This document shows, in pieces, positions 34,369-42,141 of a DNA stretch of 64,000 nt. The notes under the pieces are model-generated. The model saw nothing but the letters and a program-made list of their open reading frames with translations. It ran no database searches and was not told the DNA's origin. The first letter of the stretch is position 1, and every line of letters begins with the position of its first letter. Both the position numbers and the translations under genes were made by a program. The DNA is taken from contig JAJTBO010000001.1 of the NCBI GenBank assembly GCA_021286855.1, positions 1 to 64,000 on the forward strand. Direction: 5' to 3'. The DNA is from Hyphomicrobiales bacterium. Lineage in GTDB: Bacteria > Pseudomonadota > Alphaproteobacteria > Rhizobiales > Ancalomicrobiaceae.

Positions 34369-34782
34369 TCACATCTTGCGGTAACGCACCCGCGCCGAGC
34401 GTTCGATCGCCGCGGTGACCAGCGGATCGAGATCGAAGGCGTCGCGCATCATCTCGAGGAAGCGCAGCTCCTCCTGGCCGGCCGTCATGTCGACGGCGAC
34501 CACCTCGACGGCGAGCGCATAGGCGGTTTCGTGCAGCTTCGTCGGCAACGCCGCCTTGGCGCGATCGAGGATCGTCTCCAGCCCGTCGGCGGTCTCGAGC
34601 AGGTTCTCCGTCTCCGCCGCGATCGCCCCGATCCGCCCGAGGTCGAGGCCCTCGAACACCGGCAACGTCTCGACGATCAGCCCGATCTCGGCGATCTCGC
34701 TCTCGCTCATCGAGCGGTCGGCCATCGACACGGTGATCATCAGATGGAGCAGCGCCTCGTGGGGCGTGAAGGTCTTCGCCAT
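34369..34782 (-). CDS. TerB-like tellurite-resistance family protein
   Basis: 137 residues, all-helical. 'FTPHEALLHLMITVSMADRSMSESEIAEIGLIVETLPVFEGLD' with the Asp/Glu metal-binding pattern 'MADRSMSESE' and a second 'VAVDMTAGQEELRFLEMMRDAFDLDP' fits the TerB/DjlA N-domain fold. No other ter genes are present, so tellurite resistance is not implied. GGAG precedes the ATG. It converges on dctR with only 3 bases between the stops and diverges from lysK. Confidence 0.85.
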   Translation of the reverse strand: MAKTFTPHEALLHLMITVSMADRSMSESEIAEIGLIVETLPVFEGLDLGRIGAIAAETENLLETADGLETILDRAKAALPTKLHETAYALAVEVVAVDMTAGQEELRFLEMMRDAFDLDPLVTAAIERSARVRYRKM

Positions 34783-34870
34783 GGGAACTCCGGATGCGGA
34801 CGCGTCGTTCGATCGGGGCGGACGGTAAGCGGGCGCGGTGCGGCTGGCAAGTCGGCCGGACCCGGCCGAG

Positions 34871-34898
34871 TTGACGCTTCCCCCGCCTCGCCCTAGTG
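34871..34898 (+). promoter_or_regulatory. Predicted lysK promoter
   Basis: TTGACG (34871-34876), 16-base spacer, CTAGTG (34893-34898). CTAG-type -10 elements after TTGAC are frequent at alphaproteobacterial housekeeping promoters. It lies about 57 bases before the lysK ATG, with no other gene in between. Confidence 0.6.
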
Positions 34899-34954
34899 TC
34901 CGGCCGCACTTTCGCGGGCCTTTCCCGCGTCTCAGCCGAAAAAAGGACCCTTCC

Positions 34955-36604
34955 ATGACCGCTCGGACCCCGCGCGCGATCGACCTTTCTCCCGAGCTTC
35001 TCGCCGCCGCCCTGAAGTCCAAGGCCTGGCCGTTCGAAGAAGCCAAGAAGATCGTCGCCCGGCTCGAGAAACATCCCAAGAAGGAAGTCCTGTTCGAGAC
35101 CGGCTACGGCCCCTCGGGCCTGCCCCACATCGGCACCTTCGGCGAAGTGGCGCGCACCACCATGGTGCGCCACGCCTTCCACGTGCTGACCAGGAACGAG
35201 ATCCCCTCGAAGCTCCTCTCCTTCTCCGACGACATGGACGGCATGCGCAAGGTGCCGGAGAACGTGCCGAACCAGGAGCTTCTGAAGGCCAATCTGCACA
35301 AGCCGCTGACCGTGGTGCCCGATCCCTTCGGCGAATACGAGAGCTTCGGCCACCACAACAACGCCATGCTCCGGCGCTTCCTCGACGCCTTCGGCTTCGA
35401 GTACGAATTCGCCTCCGCCTCCGACTACTACGCCCGCGGCGTCCTCGACGAGAAGTTGCTGGCGATGCTGGCGAAGTACGACGAGGTCATGGCCATCATG
35501 CTGCCGACGCTGCGCGAGGAGCGGCGCAAGACCTATGCGCCCTTCCTGCCCGTCCACCCCGAGACCGGCTGCGTCATGCAGGTGCCGATCGAGGAGCACG
35601 ACGCGTCGAAGGGCACGATCGTGTGGACCGATCCCGACACCGGCAAGCGCTTCGAGACCTCGATCCTGTCGGGCGGCTGCAAGGCGCAATGGAAGCCCGA
35701 CTGGGCGCTGCGTTGGGCCGCCCTCGACGTCGACTACGAAATGTCCGGCAAGGACCACATCGACAACGTCAAGACCTCCGGCAAGATCTGCCGCGTCCTC
35801 GGCGGTCGTCCGCCCGAGGGCTTCAACTACGAGCTCTTCCTCGACGACCAGGGTCAGAAGATCTCCAAGTCGAAGGGCAACGGCCTGACCATCGACGAGT
35901 GGCTGACCTACGCCTCGCCGGAGAGCCTGTCGCTATTCATGTTCCGCGAACCGAAGGCGGCGAAGAAACTCTATTTCGACGTGATCCCGAGGAACGTCGA
36001 CGAATATTACCAGTTCCTCGATGCCTACGACCGTCAGTCGCTCGATCAGAAGCTCTCCAATCCGGTCTGGCACATCCATTCCGGCGAGCCGCCGAAGAAG
36101 CACATGCCGGCGTCCTTCTCGATGCTGATGAACCTCGTCTCGGCCTCCAACGCCGAGGACCGCGACGTTCTGTGGGGCTTCATCAAGCGCACCGCGCCCG
36201 ACGTGACGCCCGAGAACGCGCCCGAACTCGACCGCCTGGTCGGCTACGCGATCCGCTACTTCCACGACTTCGTGAAGCCGACCAAGGTGTTCCGCGCCCC
36301 CGACGAGGCCGAGCGGATCGCGCTCGCCGCCCTCGACGGCGTGCTCGGCGCCTTGCCGGCGAACGCCGACGCCGACGTCATCCAGACCGCGGTGTTCGAC
36401 GTCGGCCGCGCCCATTTCCCCGACCCGGCCAAGAAGGGCCCGGACGGCGGACCCGGCGTGTCGCTGAACTTCTTCGCCGGCCTCTACCAGATCCTGCTCG
36501 GCCAGGAGAAGGGACCGCGCTTCGGCTCCTTCGTCGCGCTCTATGGGATCGCCGAGACCCGCGCCCTGATCGGCAAGGCGCTGGCCGGCGCGCTGGCGGC
36601 GTGA
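34955..36604 (+). CDS. lysK: Lysine--tRNA ligase, class I
   Basis: 549 residues. This is the class I LysRS found in archaea and most alphaproteobacteria, not the class II enzyme of E. coli. The HIGH motif is HIGT at residues 58-61 within '[25 protein letters not shown]'; the KMSKS motif is KISKS at 302-306 in '[13 protein letters not shown]'. '[18 protein letters not shown]' is also typical. It charges tRNA-Lys in the cytoplasm. The ATG follows AAAAGGA. It is transcribed alone. Confidence 0.96.
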   Translation: MTARTPRAIDLSPELLAAALKSKAWPFEEAKKIVARLEKHPKKEVLFETGYGPSGLPHIGTFGEVARTTMVRHAFHVLTRNEIPSKLLSFSDDMDGMRKVPENVPNQELLKANLHKPLTVVPDPFGEYESFGHHNNAMLRRFLDAFGFEYEFASASDYYARGVLDEKLLAMLAKYDEVMAIMLPTLREERRKTYAPFLPVHPETGCVMQVPIEEHDASKGTIVWTDPDTGKRFETSILSGGCKAQWKPDWALRWAALDVDYEMSGKDHIDNVKTSGKICRVLGGRPPEGFNYELFLDDQGQKISKSKGNGLTIDEWLTYASPESLSLFMFREPKAAKKLYFDVIPRNVDEYYQFLDAYDRQSLDQKLSNPVWHIHSGEPPKKHMPASFSMLMNLVSASNAEDRDVLWGFIKRTAPDVTPENAPELDRLVGYAIRYFHDFVKPTKVFRAPDEAERIALAALDGVLGALPANADADVIQTAVFDVGRAHFPDPAKKGPDGGPGVSLNFFAGLYQILLGQEKGPRFGSFVALYGIAETRALIGKALAGALAA

Positions 36605-36607
36605 GCC

Positions 36608-37285
36608 TCAGCGCCCGAGCGGCGTCGGCGCGGCCGACGTCTCCGCCGCGCCGGGAAGCGGCGCGGTGGTGAGGTCGGGCGGCAGTTCGTCGGAGATCGG
36701 CGGTCCGCTCGTCGCGGCCGGCGCGAGCGTCGGCGCGACGCCCCAGACGCCGCGCCCGTCTCGCCGCGCCGTCGCCTCCGCCTCCGCGTAAGGGCCGCCC
36801 GGCGCGGCCCGCGCCCAGCCGCTCGCCACGAAGGCTTCGCCGAGATCGCCGCCGGCGACGAAGGCGCACGTCGTCTCGAACGACCCGCTGCGCGCGTCCT
36901 GCGGCAGGAGACAGTCGACCGGTCTGAGCCGCACCATCCGCCGCAGCCCGACGAGCGCCCGCGCGCCGCAGGGCCATTCGACGTCCGACGGATCGCGGCA
37001 GGTCTCGTCGCGTTCGATCGCGGCGACGCCGGCGAGGCGCACGCGCATTCGCCGCGAACGGACCGCGGCGCCGTCCTCCACCACCACCGGCCCCAGCCGC
37101 CGCGCCACGATGGGCGCCGTCGTGACCGGCGGCGTCGGCGGCGCGATCCGCTCCGGCGCGTCCTCGAAACGCGGCGGCGGCGTGAGGCCGGGCGCGGTGA
37201 TCACCCGCACCTCGCGGCCCGTCGCCGCGCCGCAGACGGCCGTCGCCGCCGCGACGCCGAGGATCGCCGCCCAACGCCGCGTCAT
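36608..37285 (-). CDS. Thermonuclease (SNase)-like exported protein, probably inactive
   Basis: 225 residues with a signal peptide (MTRRWAAILGVAAATAVCGAA). Residues about 70-185 fit the SNase-like barrel: 'MRVRLAGVAAIERDETC' (family: VRLxGIDAPE), 'PCGARALVGLRRMV' and 'SGSFETTCAFVAGGDLGEAFVASGWARA..YAEAEATARRDGRGVWG'. The Arg of VRL and the Glu of AAIE line up with Arg35 and Glu43 of staphylococcal nuclease, but Asp40 (GIDAPE to GVAAIE) and Arg87 (YGR to GS) appear lost. Catalysis is therefore doubtful. The start overlaps the upstream regulator by 4 bases (ATGA). Confidence 0.8.
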   Translation of the reverse strand: MTRRWAAILGVAAATAVCGAATGREVRVITAPGLTPPPRFEDAPERIAPPTPPVTTAPIVARRLGPVVVEDGAAVRSRRMRVRLAGVAAIERDETCRDPSDVEWPCGARALVGLRRMVRLRPVDCLLPQDARSGSFETTCAFVAGGDLGEAFVASGWARAAPGGPYAEAEATARRDGRGVWGVAPTLAPAATSGPPISDELPPDLTTAPLPGAAETSAAPTPLGR

Positions 37286-37875
37286 TGGCTCGCCCACAGG
37301 ATCCGCGCCAGACCGGCGATCCGCGCCTCGGCGATGGTCTCGTCCGGGCCGCCGACGATCGGCTCGAACCGGAGCCCCTCCGCGCCGCGCCCGAGATAGA
37401 CCCGCGCCACGACGCAGCCGCCGTCGATCGAGAGAACCACCCGATCGCCCGGCCGAGGCGTCTCCTCCACCGCCAGGATCAGCACGTCGCCGCGGCGGAA
37501 CACCGGCGCCATCGCTTCGTCGGCGATCTCCAGGCGACGGGTGCGCCGCGCGACCTCTGCGTCCGCCCCGTCGTCGTGGAAGCCGGTGAGGCGTGGCGCG
37601 GCGCGAGGGCTCGCCGCCGTCGCGCGGGCTGCGCGCGCGTCGACCAGTCGAACCAGATCGAGGAGACCGCACCCGGTCGCGGCGAGAATCTTGTCGATCG
37701 ATTCCGTCGAGGGCCAGCGCGGCCGTCCGTCGGCGGTGAAACGTTTCGACTTGTTCAAGGCGGTGGCGTCGAGCCCGGCCCTTCGGGCGAGCCCGGAAGG
37801 GCTGAGCCCGTGCCGCGCCGCGATCCCGTCGATCGCCGCCCACAGCCGCTCGTGGTTGGTTCGCGCCCGCTCCAT
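37282..37875 (-). CDS. XRE-type HTH regulator with S24/LexA-like C-domain lacking the catalytic dyad
   Basis: 197 residues. The N-terminal HTH ('AAIDGIAARHGLSPSGLARRAGLDATALNKSKRF', about 10-45) is of the XRE/CI type. The C-terminal half (about 105-195) resembles the LexA/CI S24 domain: 'IADEAMAPVFRRGDVLIL', 'RPGDRVVLSIDGGCVVARVYL'. In proteolytic members the first motif is S-M-x-P and the second has a Lys (V-K-R); here Ser is Ala and Lys is Ala/Arg, so self-cleavage is not expected. Coupled to the nuclease-like gene. Similar HTH-S24 proteins are common chromosomal regulators in Rhizobiales, not only phage repressors. Confidence 0.82.
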   Translation of the reverse strand: MERARTNHERLWAAIDGIAARHGLSPSGLARRAGLDATALNKSKRFTADGRPRWPSTESIDKILAATGCGLLDLVRLVDARAARATAASPRAAPRLTGFHDDGADAEVARRTRRLEIADEAMAPVFRRGDVLILAVEETPRPGDRVVLSIDGGCVVARVYLGRGAEGLRFEPIVGGPDETIAEARIAGLARILWASQ

Positions 37876-38187
37876 CGGCCTCCCAGCTCCGCTCTCGTCC
37901 GCCGATCGCTCGTGCCTCTCCCTTCGCGCGGAGCGTTTCGCGAGATCGCGCCACGCTCCGCCGTCTCCCGCCGATCGACAGGCGGCAGTCGTACACGGCG
38001 ACATGGGCGCGCCCGACCGCGTCCCGTCGCCCCATCATTGACCGATTCGGTCGCTCCACCGATAGAGGCGGATCAATCTCCGGTTGAAATGTCCATTGCG
38101 AGCCACGGTCGAGCGGGCTTGCCCGGCCCGAATGCGGCGACTAGGGTCGCGGCGGCGTCCCGAAGGGCGTCCCGACGAGGAGCCCGG
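37876..38187. promoter_or_regulatory. Divergent intergenic region between the S24-like regulator and DUF952-pyrD
   Basis: 312 bases without a convincing gene. The right half is the more AT-rich and holds a candidate plus-strand promoter with an embedded palindrome (38038-38066, separate entry). Upstream of the regulator there is GC-rich sequence with no clear minus-strand promoter. Confidence 0.5.
38038..38066 (+). promoter_or_regulatory. Candidate promoter with overlapping operator palindrome, upstream of DUF952-pyrD
   Basis: TTGACC (38038-38043), 17-base spacer, GATAGA (38061-38066). The perfect palindrome GACCGA-T-TCGGTC (38040-38052) covers the -35 end and spacer, a place where a bound repressor would block RNA polymerase. 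The neighbouring S24-like regulator is the obvious candidate to bind it. The -10 match is only moderate. Confidence 0.45.
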
Positions 38188-38532
38188 ATGACGACGCTCT
38201 ACAAGATCACCTCGCTCGCCGAATGGGCGAGCGCCGTCGCCGAAGGCGTCTTCCGCGGCGCGCCGGTCGACCTCGCCGACGGCTTCGTCCATTTCTCGAC
38301 CGCCTCCCAGGTCGTCGAGACCGCCGCCCGCCACTTCGCCGGCCGCGACGACCTCCTTCTGGTGAGCCTCGACGCGAGCGCCTTCGGCGATCGCCTGCGC
38401 TGGGAGCCCTCGCGCGGCGGCGCGCTGTTCCCCCATCTCTACGACGTCTTCGATCCGGCCGCCGCGCGCGCCGTGGTCGACCTGCCGCTCGGCCCGGACG
38501 GCCGTCATCTCTTCCCGGAGCTCGCCCCGTGA
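38188..38532 (+). CDS. DUF952 domain-containing protein
   Basis: 114 residues, full length. 'LYKITSLAEWASAVAEGVFRGAPVDLADGFVHFSTASQVVETAARHF' and 'DRLRWEPSRGGALFPHLYDVFDPAAARAVVDLPLGPDGRHLFP' are the conserved blocks of DUF952, a small protein with an ADP-ribosyltransferase-like fold and unknown activity. It overlaps pyrD by 4 bases (GTGA), an arrangement common in Rhizobiales. GAGGAG lies upstream of the ATG. Confidence 0.92.
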   Translation: MTTLYKITSLAEWASAVAEGVFRGAPVDLADGFVHFSTASQVVETAARHFAGRDDLLLVSLDASAFGDRLRWEPSRGGALFPHLYDVFDPAAARAVVDLPLGPDGRHLFPELAP

Positions 38533-39629
38533 TCGATCTCTACGGCCTCGCTCGCCCCTTCGTCTTCCGCTTCGACGCCGAGACCGCCCACGGCCTGACC
38601 ATCAAGGCGCTGGCCACCGGCCTGGCGCCGCACTGTTCGACGCCGAACGATCCGCGTCTGGCGGTTCGCCTGTGGGATCTCGACTTCCCCAATCCGGTCG
38701 GCGTCGCCGCCGGTCTCGACAAGAACGCCGAGGCGCCCGACGGCCTCCTGCGCCTCGGCTTCGGCGCGGTCGAGGTCGGCACGGTGACGCCGCGGCCGCA
38801 GGCCGGCAATCCGAAGCCGCGCCTCTTCCGCCTCGTCGACGACCGCGCCGTGATCAACCGCTTCGGCTTCAACAACGAGGGCCATGCCGGCATGCGCGCC
38901 CGGCTCGAGCGCCGGCGCGGCCGCGGCGGCCTCGTCGGCGTCAACATCGGCGCCAACAAGGACAGCGACGACCGCATCGCCGACTATGTCGCCGGCGTCC
39001 GCGCCTTCGCCGATCTCGCCTCCTGGTTCACCGTCAACGTTTCTTCGCCGAACACGCCGGGTCTGCGCGACCTCCAGGCCCGCGACCAACTCGCCGAGCT
39101 TCTCGCTCGCGTCCTCGCCGCCCGCGACGAGATCGCGGCCGGCGGCGCCCGCCGCGTGCCGGTGCTCCTCAAGATCGCCCCGGACATGGTCGACGCCGGC
39201 CTCGCCGACGTCGCCGAAGTGGCGCTGGAAACAGAAATCGACGGCCTCGTCGTCTCCAACACGACGCTCGACCGCAAGGGCTTGACCGACGCAGCCAAGG
39301 CCAAGGAGGCCGGCGGCATGTCCGGCCGACCGCTGTTCCATCGCTCCACCGTGGTGCTCGCCCGCCTGCGCCGCTTGGTCGGTCCGGATCTGCCGATCGT
39401 CGGCGTCGGCGGCATCGATTCCGGCGAGACCGCCTTCGAGAAGATCGCCGCCGGCGCCAACCTGATCCAGGTCTATTCCGGCCTCGTCTACGAAGGACCG
39501 GTCCTCGTCGAGAAGATCCTGCGCCATCTTTCGGCCCGACTGACCCGCGACGGTCTGCCGTCGTTGGCCGCCGTGCGCGGCTCGAAGACCGACATCTGGG
39601 CGGCGCGCGATCCGGATCGACCGGAATGA
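38529..39629 (+). CDS. pyrD: Dihydroorotate dehydrogenase (quinone), class 2
   Basis: 366 residues. 'NPVGVAAGLDKNAEAPDGLLRLGFGAVEVGTVTPRPQAGNPKPRLFRLVDDRAVINRFGFNN' and 'GVNIGANKDS' bind FMN and orotate. 'FTVNVSSPNTPGLRDLQ' carries the catalytic Ser of class 2 enzymes, and 'GVGGIDSGETAFEKIAAGANLIQVYSGLVYEGP' is the phosphate site. It is membrane-associated and reduces quinone in pyrimidine synthesis. The GTG start overlaps the DUF952 stop. The N-terminal amphipathic segment 'IDLYGLARPFVFRFDAETAHGL' is the usual membrane-binding part. Confidence 0.96.
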   Translation: MIDLYGLARPFVFRFDAETAHGLTIKALATGLAPHCSTPNDPRLAVRLWDLDFPNPVGVAAGLDKNAEAPDGLLRLGFGAVEVGTVTPRPQAGNPKPRLFRLVDDRAVINRFGFNNEGHAGMRARLERRRGRGGLVGVNIGANKDSDDRIADYVAGVRAFADLASWFTVNVSSPNTPGLRDLQARDQLAELLARVLAARDEIAAGGARRVPVLLKIAPDMVDAGLADVAEVALETEIDGLVVSNTTLDRKGLTDAAKAKEAGGMSGRPLFHRSTVVLARLRRLVGPDLPIVGVGGIDSGETAFEKIAAGANLIQVYSGLVYEGPVLVEKILRHLSARLTRDGLPSLAAVRGSKTDIWAARDPDRPE

Positions 39630-39738
39630 AGTGGCAAGAAATTCCATAATGCGTGAATAAGGGCTCGAAAGCTCGGATCATATCGATTAGAAGATGCTCA
39701 TGAGTTTCCCGCCGTCTCCCTGACCCCCGGTGTGATCG

Positions 39739-40668
39739 ATGCAGCTCTACCTTCCCATCGCCGAATGGCCCGTGAACATGTTCATGATCTTCGGCGTCGG
39801 CGGGGCGGTGGGCTTCATTTCCGGCATGTTCGGCGTCGGTGGCGGCTTCCTGTTGACGCCGCTCCTGGTCTTCTACGGCATCTCGCCGGCGGTGGCGGTC
39901 GGCTCGGTCTCGGCGCAGGTCGCCGCCTCCTCCGCCTCGGGCGCGCTCAGCTATTGGCGGCGCAAGCTGATCGATTGGAAGCTGGCTCTCTTTCTGCTCG
40001 TCGGCGGCATGCTCGGCTCGGTGGTCGGCGTCGAGGTCTTCGCGGTGCTGCGCAAGATCGGCCAGCTCGATCTGGTGATCGGCCTCTGCTACGTCGTCTT
40101 CCTCGGCTTCGTCGGCGGCTTCATGACCTGGGAGGCGATCGGAACGATCCTCGCCTCCCGGCGCAACGAGGTGCCCGCGCCGAAGAAGCCGCGCACCCAC
40201 GGCATCGTCCAGACGTTGCCCTTTCAGGTCCGCTTTCATCGCTCGAAACTGGTGATCTCGGCGATCCCGGTGCTGGCGCTCGGCCTCGGCATCGGCTTTC
40301 TCGGCACCCTGCTCGGCATCGGCGGCGGCTTCCTGATCGTCCCGGCGATGATCTACCTGCTCAAGGTGCCGGCCAATCTGGTGGTCGGCACGTCGCTGGT
40401 GCAGATGGTGGTGACGATGGCCTTCACCACCTTCCTGCAGGCCTCGAACAACCACACCGTCGACATCGTCCTCGCCTTCCTCCTGATGATCGGCGGCGTC
40501 ATCGGCGCGCAGTTCGGCGCGCAGATCGGCCAGCGCCTCAAGGGCGAACAGTTGCGCGCCCTGCTCGGTCTCCTGATCCTGGCCGTCGGCATCCGCTTCG
40601 CGGTCGAACTGGTGGTGAAGCCGGCCGATCTCTATTCGCTGTCGATGGTGATCGGAGGCGCGAAATGA
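39739..40668 (+). CDS. TauE/SafE (TSUP) family anion exporter
   Basis: 309 residues, about eight membrane helices in two homologous halves, each opening with the family motif: 'GFISGMFGVGGGFLLTPLLVFYGI' and 'GFLGTLLGIGGGFLIVPAMIYLL'. A cytoplasmic loop of about 50 residues separates the halves. TSUP proteins move sulfite, sulfonates or related sulfur anions, or organic acids. It overlaps the following TIGR02186 gene by 4 bases (ATGA), so the two probably work together. The 109-base gap after pyrD is AT-rich and likely holds its promoter. Confidence 0.9.
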   Translation: MQLYLPIAEWPVNMFMIFGVGGAVGFISGMFGVGGGFLLTPLLVFYGISPAVAVGSVSAQVAASSASGALSYWRRKLIDWKLALFLLVGGMLGSVVGVEVFAVLRKIGQLDLVIGLCYVVFLGFVGGFMTWEAIGTILASRRNEVPAPKKPRTHGIVQTLPFQVRFHRSKLVISAIPVLALGLGIGFLGTLLGIGGGFLIVPAMIYLLKVPANLVVGTSLVQMVVTMAFTTFLQASNNHTVDIVLAFLLMIGGVIGAQFGAQIGQRLKGEQLRALLGLLILAVGIRFAVELVVKPADLYSLSMVIGGAK

Positions 40669-41438
40669 GCCGCCGCCTCGCCGCCGCCCTCGGCTTCGGC
40701 CTCGCCTTCGCCGCCTCGTCGGCGACGGCCGAGACGTTGGTCTTCGAGCCCTCGACGAAACGCGTCGAGATCACCTCGAATTTCTCCGGCACGACGCTGA
40801 CCGTCTACGGCACCGTCGAGCGCGACGCCGCCACCATCGGGCGCGGCGGCGACTACGAGGTCGCGGTGATGCTGGTCGGGCCCGAGCGCGCCGCCGTCAC
40901 ACGCCGCAAGGAGCGGCTGCTCGGCATCTGGGTCAACCGCGATTCGCGCACCTATCACGCGCCGGCCTTCTATGCGGTCGCCACCACCCGCCCGATCGCC
41001 GAGATGGCCGCCGCCGCGACGCTGAAGACGGCCCAGGTCGGTCTGGATGGGCTGATCCTGCCGGAAGTCGTCCCCGGCGGCGTCGAGGTTCTGGCCGGCA
41101 CGGTCTCCTTCCGCGACGCCTACCTGCGCCTGCGTCGGCGCGAGGGGCTCTATGCCGAATATCCCGGCGCCGTGCGCCGCCTCGGCCAGAACCTCTGGTC
41201 GGTGACGCTGCCGATCCCGGCCGAAGTGCCGGTCGGCGACTACAAGGTCCGCACCGTCCTCTTCGCCGACGGCGCGCCGCTCGCCGAACAGGTGAGCCAC
41301 GTCGAAGTGGTGAAGAGCGGCTTCGAACAGGAGGTCGCCGAACTCGCCGGCGTCCATTCCTGGATCTACGGCCTGATCTGTGTGGGCGTGTCGCTTCTCA
41401 CCGGTTGGCTCGGCGGCGTGTTGTTCCGTCGCGACTGA
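40665..41438 (+). CDS. TIGR02186 family exported/membrane-anchored protein
   Basis: 257 residues. A signal peptide (to about residue 22, AxA), a beta-rich periplasmic domain starting 'LVFEPSTKRVEITSNFSGTTLTVYGTVERDA' and including 'YEVAVMLVGPERAAVTRRKERLLGIWVNRDSRTYHAPAFYAVATTRPI', and a C-terminal membrane helix (about 232-252) form the TIGR02186 pattern. These proteins are habitually encoded next to TauE/SafE exporters in alphaproteobacteria; the role is unknown. The end overlaps the converging pdeM gene by 41 bases. Confidence 0.87.
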   Translation: MSRRLAAALGFGLAFAASSATAETLVFEPSTKRVEITSNFSGTTLTVYGTVERDAATIGRGGDYEVAVMLVGPERAAVTRRKERLLGIWVNRDSRTYHAPAFYAVATTRPIAEMAAAATLKTAQVGLDGLILPEVVPGGVEVLAGTVSFRDAYLRLRRREGLYAEYPGAVRRLGQNLWSVTLPIPAEVPVGDYKVRTVLFADGAPLAEQVSHVEVVKSGFEQEVAELAGVHSWIYGLICVGVSLLTGWLGGVLFRRD

Positions 41439-42141
41439 GGCCGAACCCGACGACGGCCTCGGCCGGCATCGTGTGGACGCGGCCCGCGCCGAGCAGATGC
41501 ACCTGGAGCCGGCGCCGCGCGAACAACCCGTCGAAGGCGCGCGAGGCGACGTCGAGCCCGCCGGCGAGCGACCCATAGGCCGGCAGGATCAGGCGATCGC
41601 CGTCGCCGGCGAAACACCGCCGACGCACCGTGCCGCTCGCCACCTTGACCCGCGCCGCCGGATGGAGATGGCCGGCGATCTCGCCGATCGCCCCCTTCGT
41701 CGGCTCGTGACGGAAGACGAGCGGCCCGACCGCCAACGTCTCGGCCCGCGTCCCGCCCGGCGCGGTGGCCGCGGCGGCGTCGTGATTGCCGTCGATCCAG
41801 ATCCAGTCGCGCGCCGCTTGCAACCGCTCGATCCGGGCCCACGCCGCCTCTGCGAGACGTTCGACGGCGAAGGGATCGTGGAAGGCGTCGCCGAGCGAGA
41901 TCACGCGGGCAGGCGAGAGCGCCGCGACGTCGCTCTCCAACCGATCGAGCGTCGCGGAGGTGTCGTAGGGCGGCAGGAGCGAGCCGCGCCGCGCGAAGGA
42001 CGAGGCCTTCTCGAAATGCAGATCGGCGACGATCAGCGTCGCCTCGCGCTCCCACCACAGCCCGCCCGAGGGCAGGCCGAGCAGCGCTTCTCCCATCATT
42101 TCGATCCGGCCGCCGCCGAACGGCGTCGCCTCGTCCGTCAC
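41398..42141 (-). CDS. pdeM: Ligase-associated DNA damage response metallophosphoesterase PdeM
   Basis: 247 residues, calcineurin-like fold. 'LIVADLHFEKASSF' (metal site 1), 'VISLGDAFHDP', 'IWIDGNHDAA' and 'GEIAGHLHPAARV' supply the D-x-H, GD, GNHD and GHxHP motifs. The PdeM group belongs to the bacterial Lhr-ligase DNA-repair cluster. The GTG start overlaps the helicase stop (GTGA), which fixes it. The last 41 bases lie antiparallel to the end of the TIGR02186 gene. Confidence 0.9.
   Translation of the reverse strand: MTDEATPFGGGRIEMMGEALLGLPSGGLWWEREATLIVADLHFEKASSFARRGSLLPPYDTSATLDRLESDVAALSPARVISLGDAFHDPFAVERLAEAAWARIERLQAARDWIWIDGNHDAAAATAPGGTRAETLAVGPLVFRHEPTKGAIGEIAGHLHPAARVKVASGTVRRRCFAGDGDRLILPAYGSLAGGLDVASRAFDGLFARRRLQVHLLGAGRVHTMPAEAVVGFGLSRDGTTRRRANR

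Noticed and set aside
34369-34782. Tellurite-resistance determinant
   Set aside because: Only a TerB-like domain is present without terC/terD/terZ; the name reflects fold only.
37282-37875. Prophage or phage-repressor signature (XRE-S24 protein)
   Set aside because: No integrase, attachment site, capsid or lysis genes are near; neighbours are core chromosomal genes (lysK, pyrD) with the same base composition.
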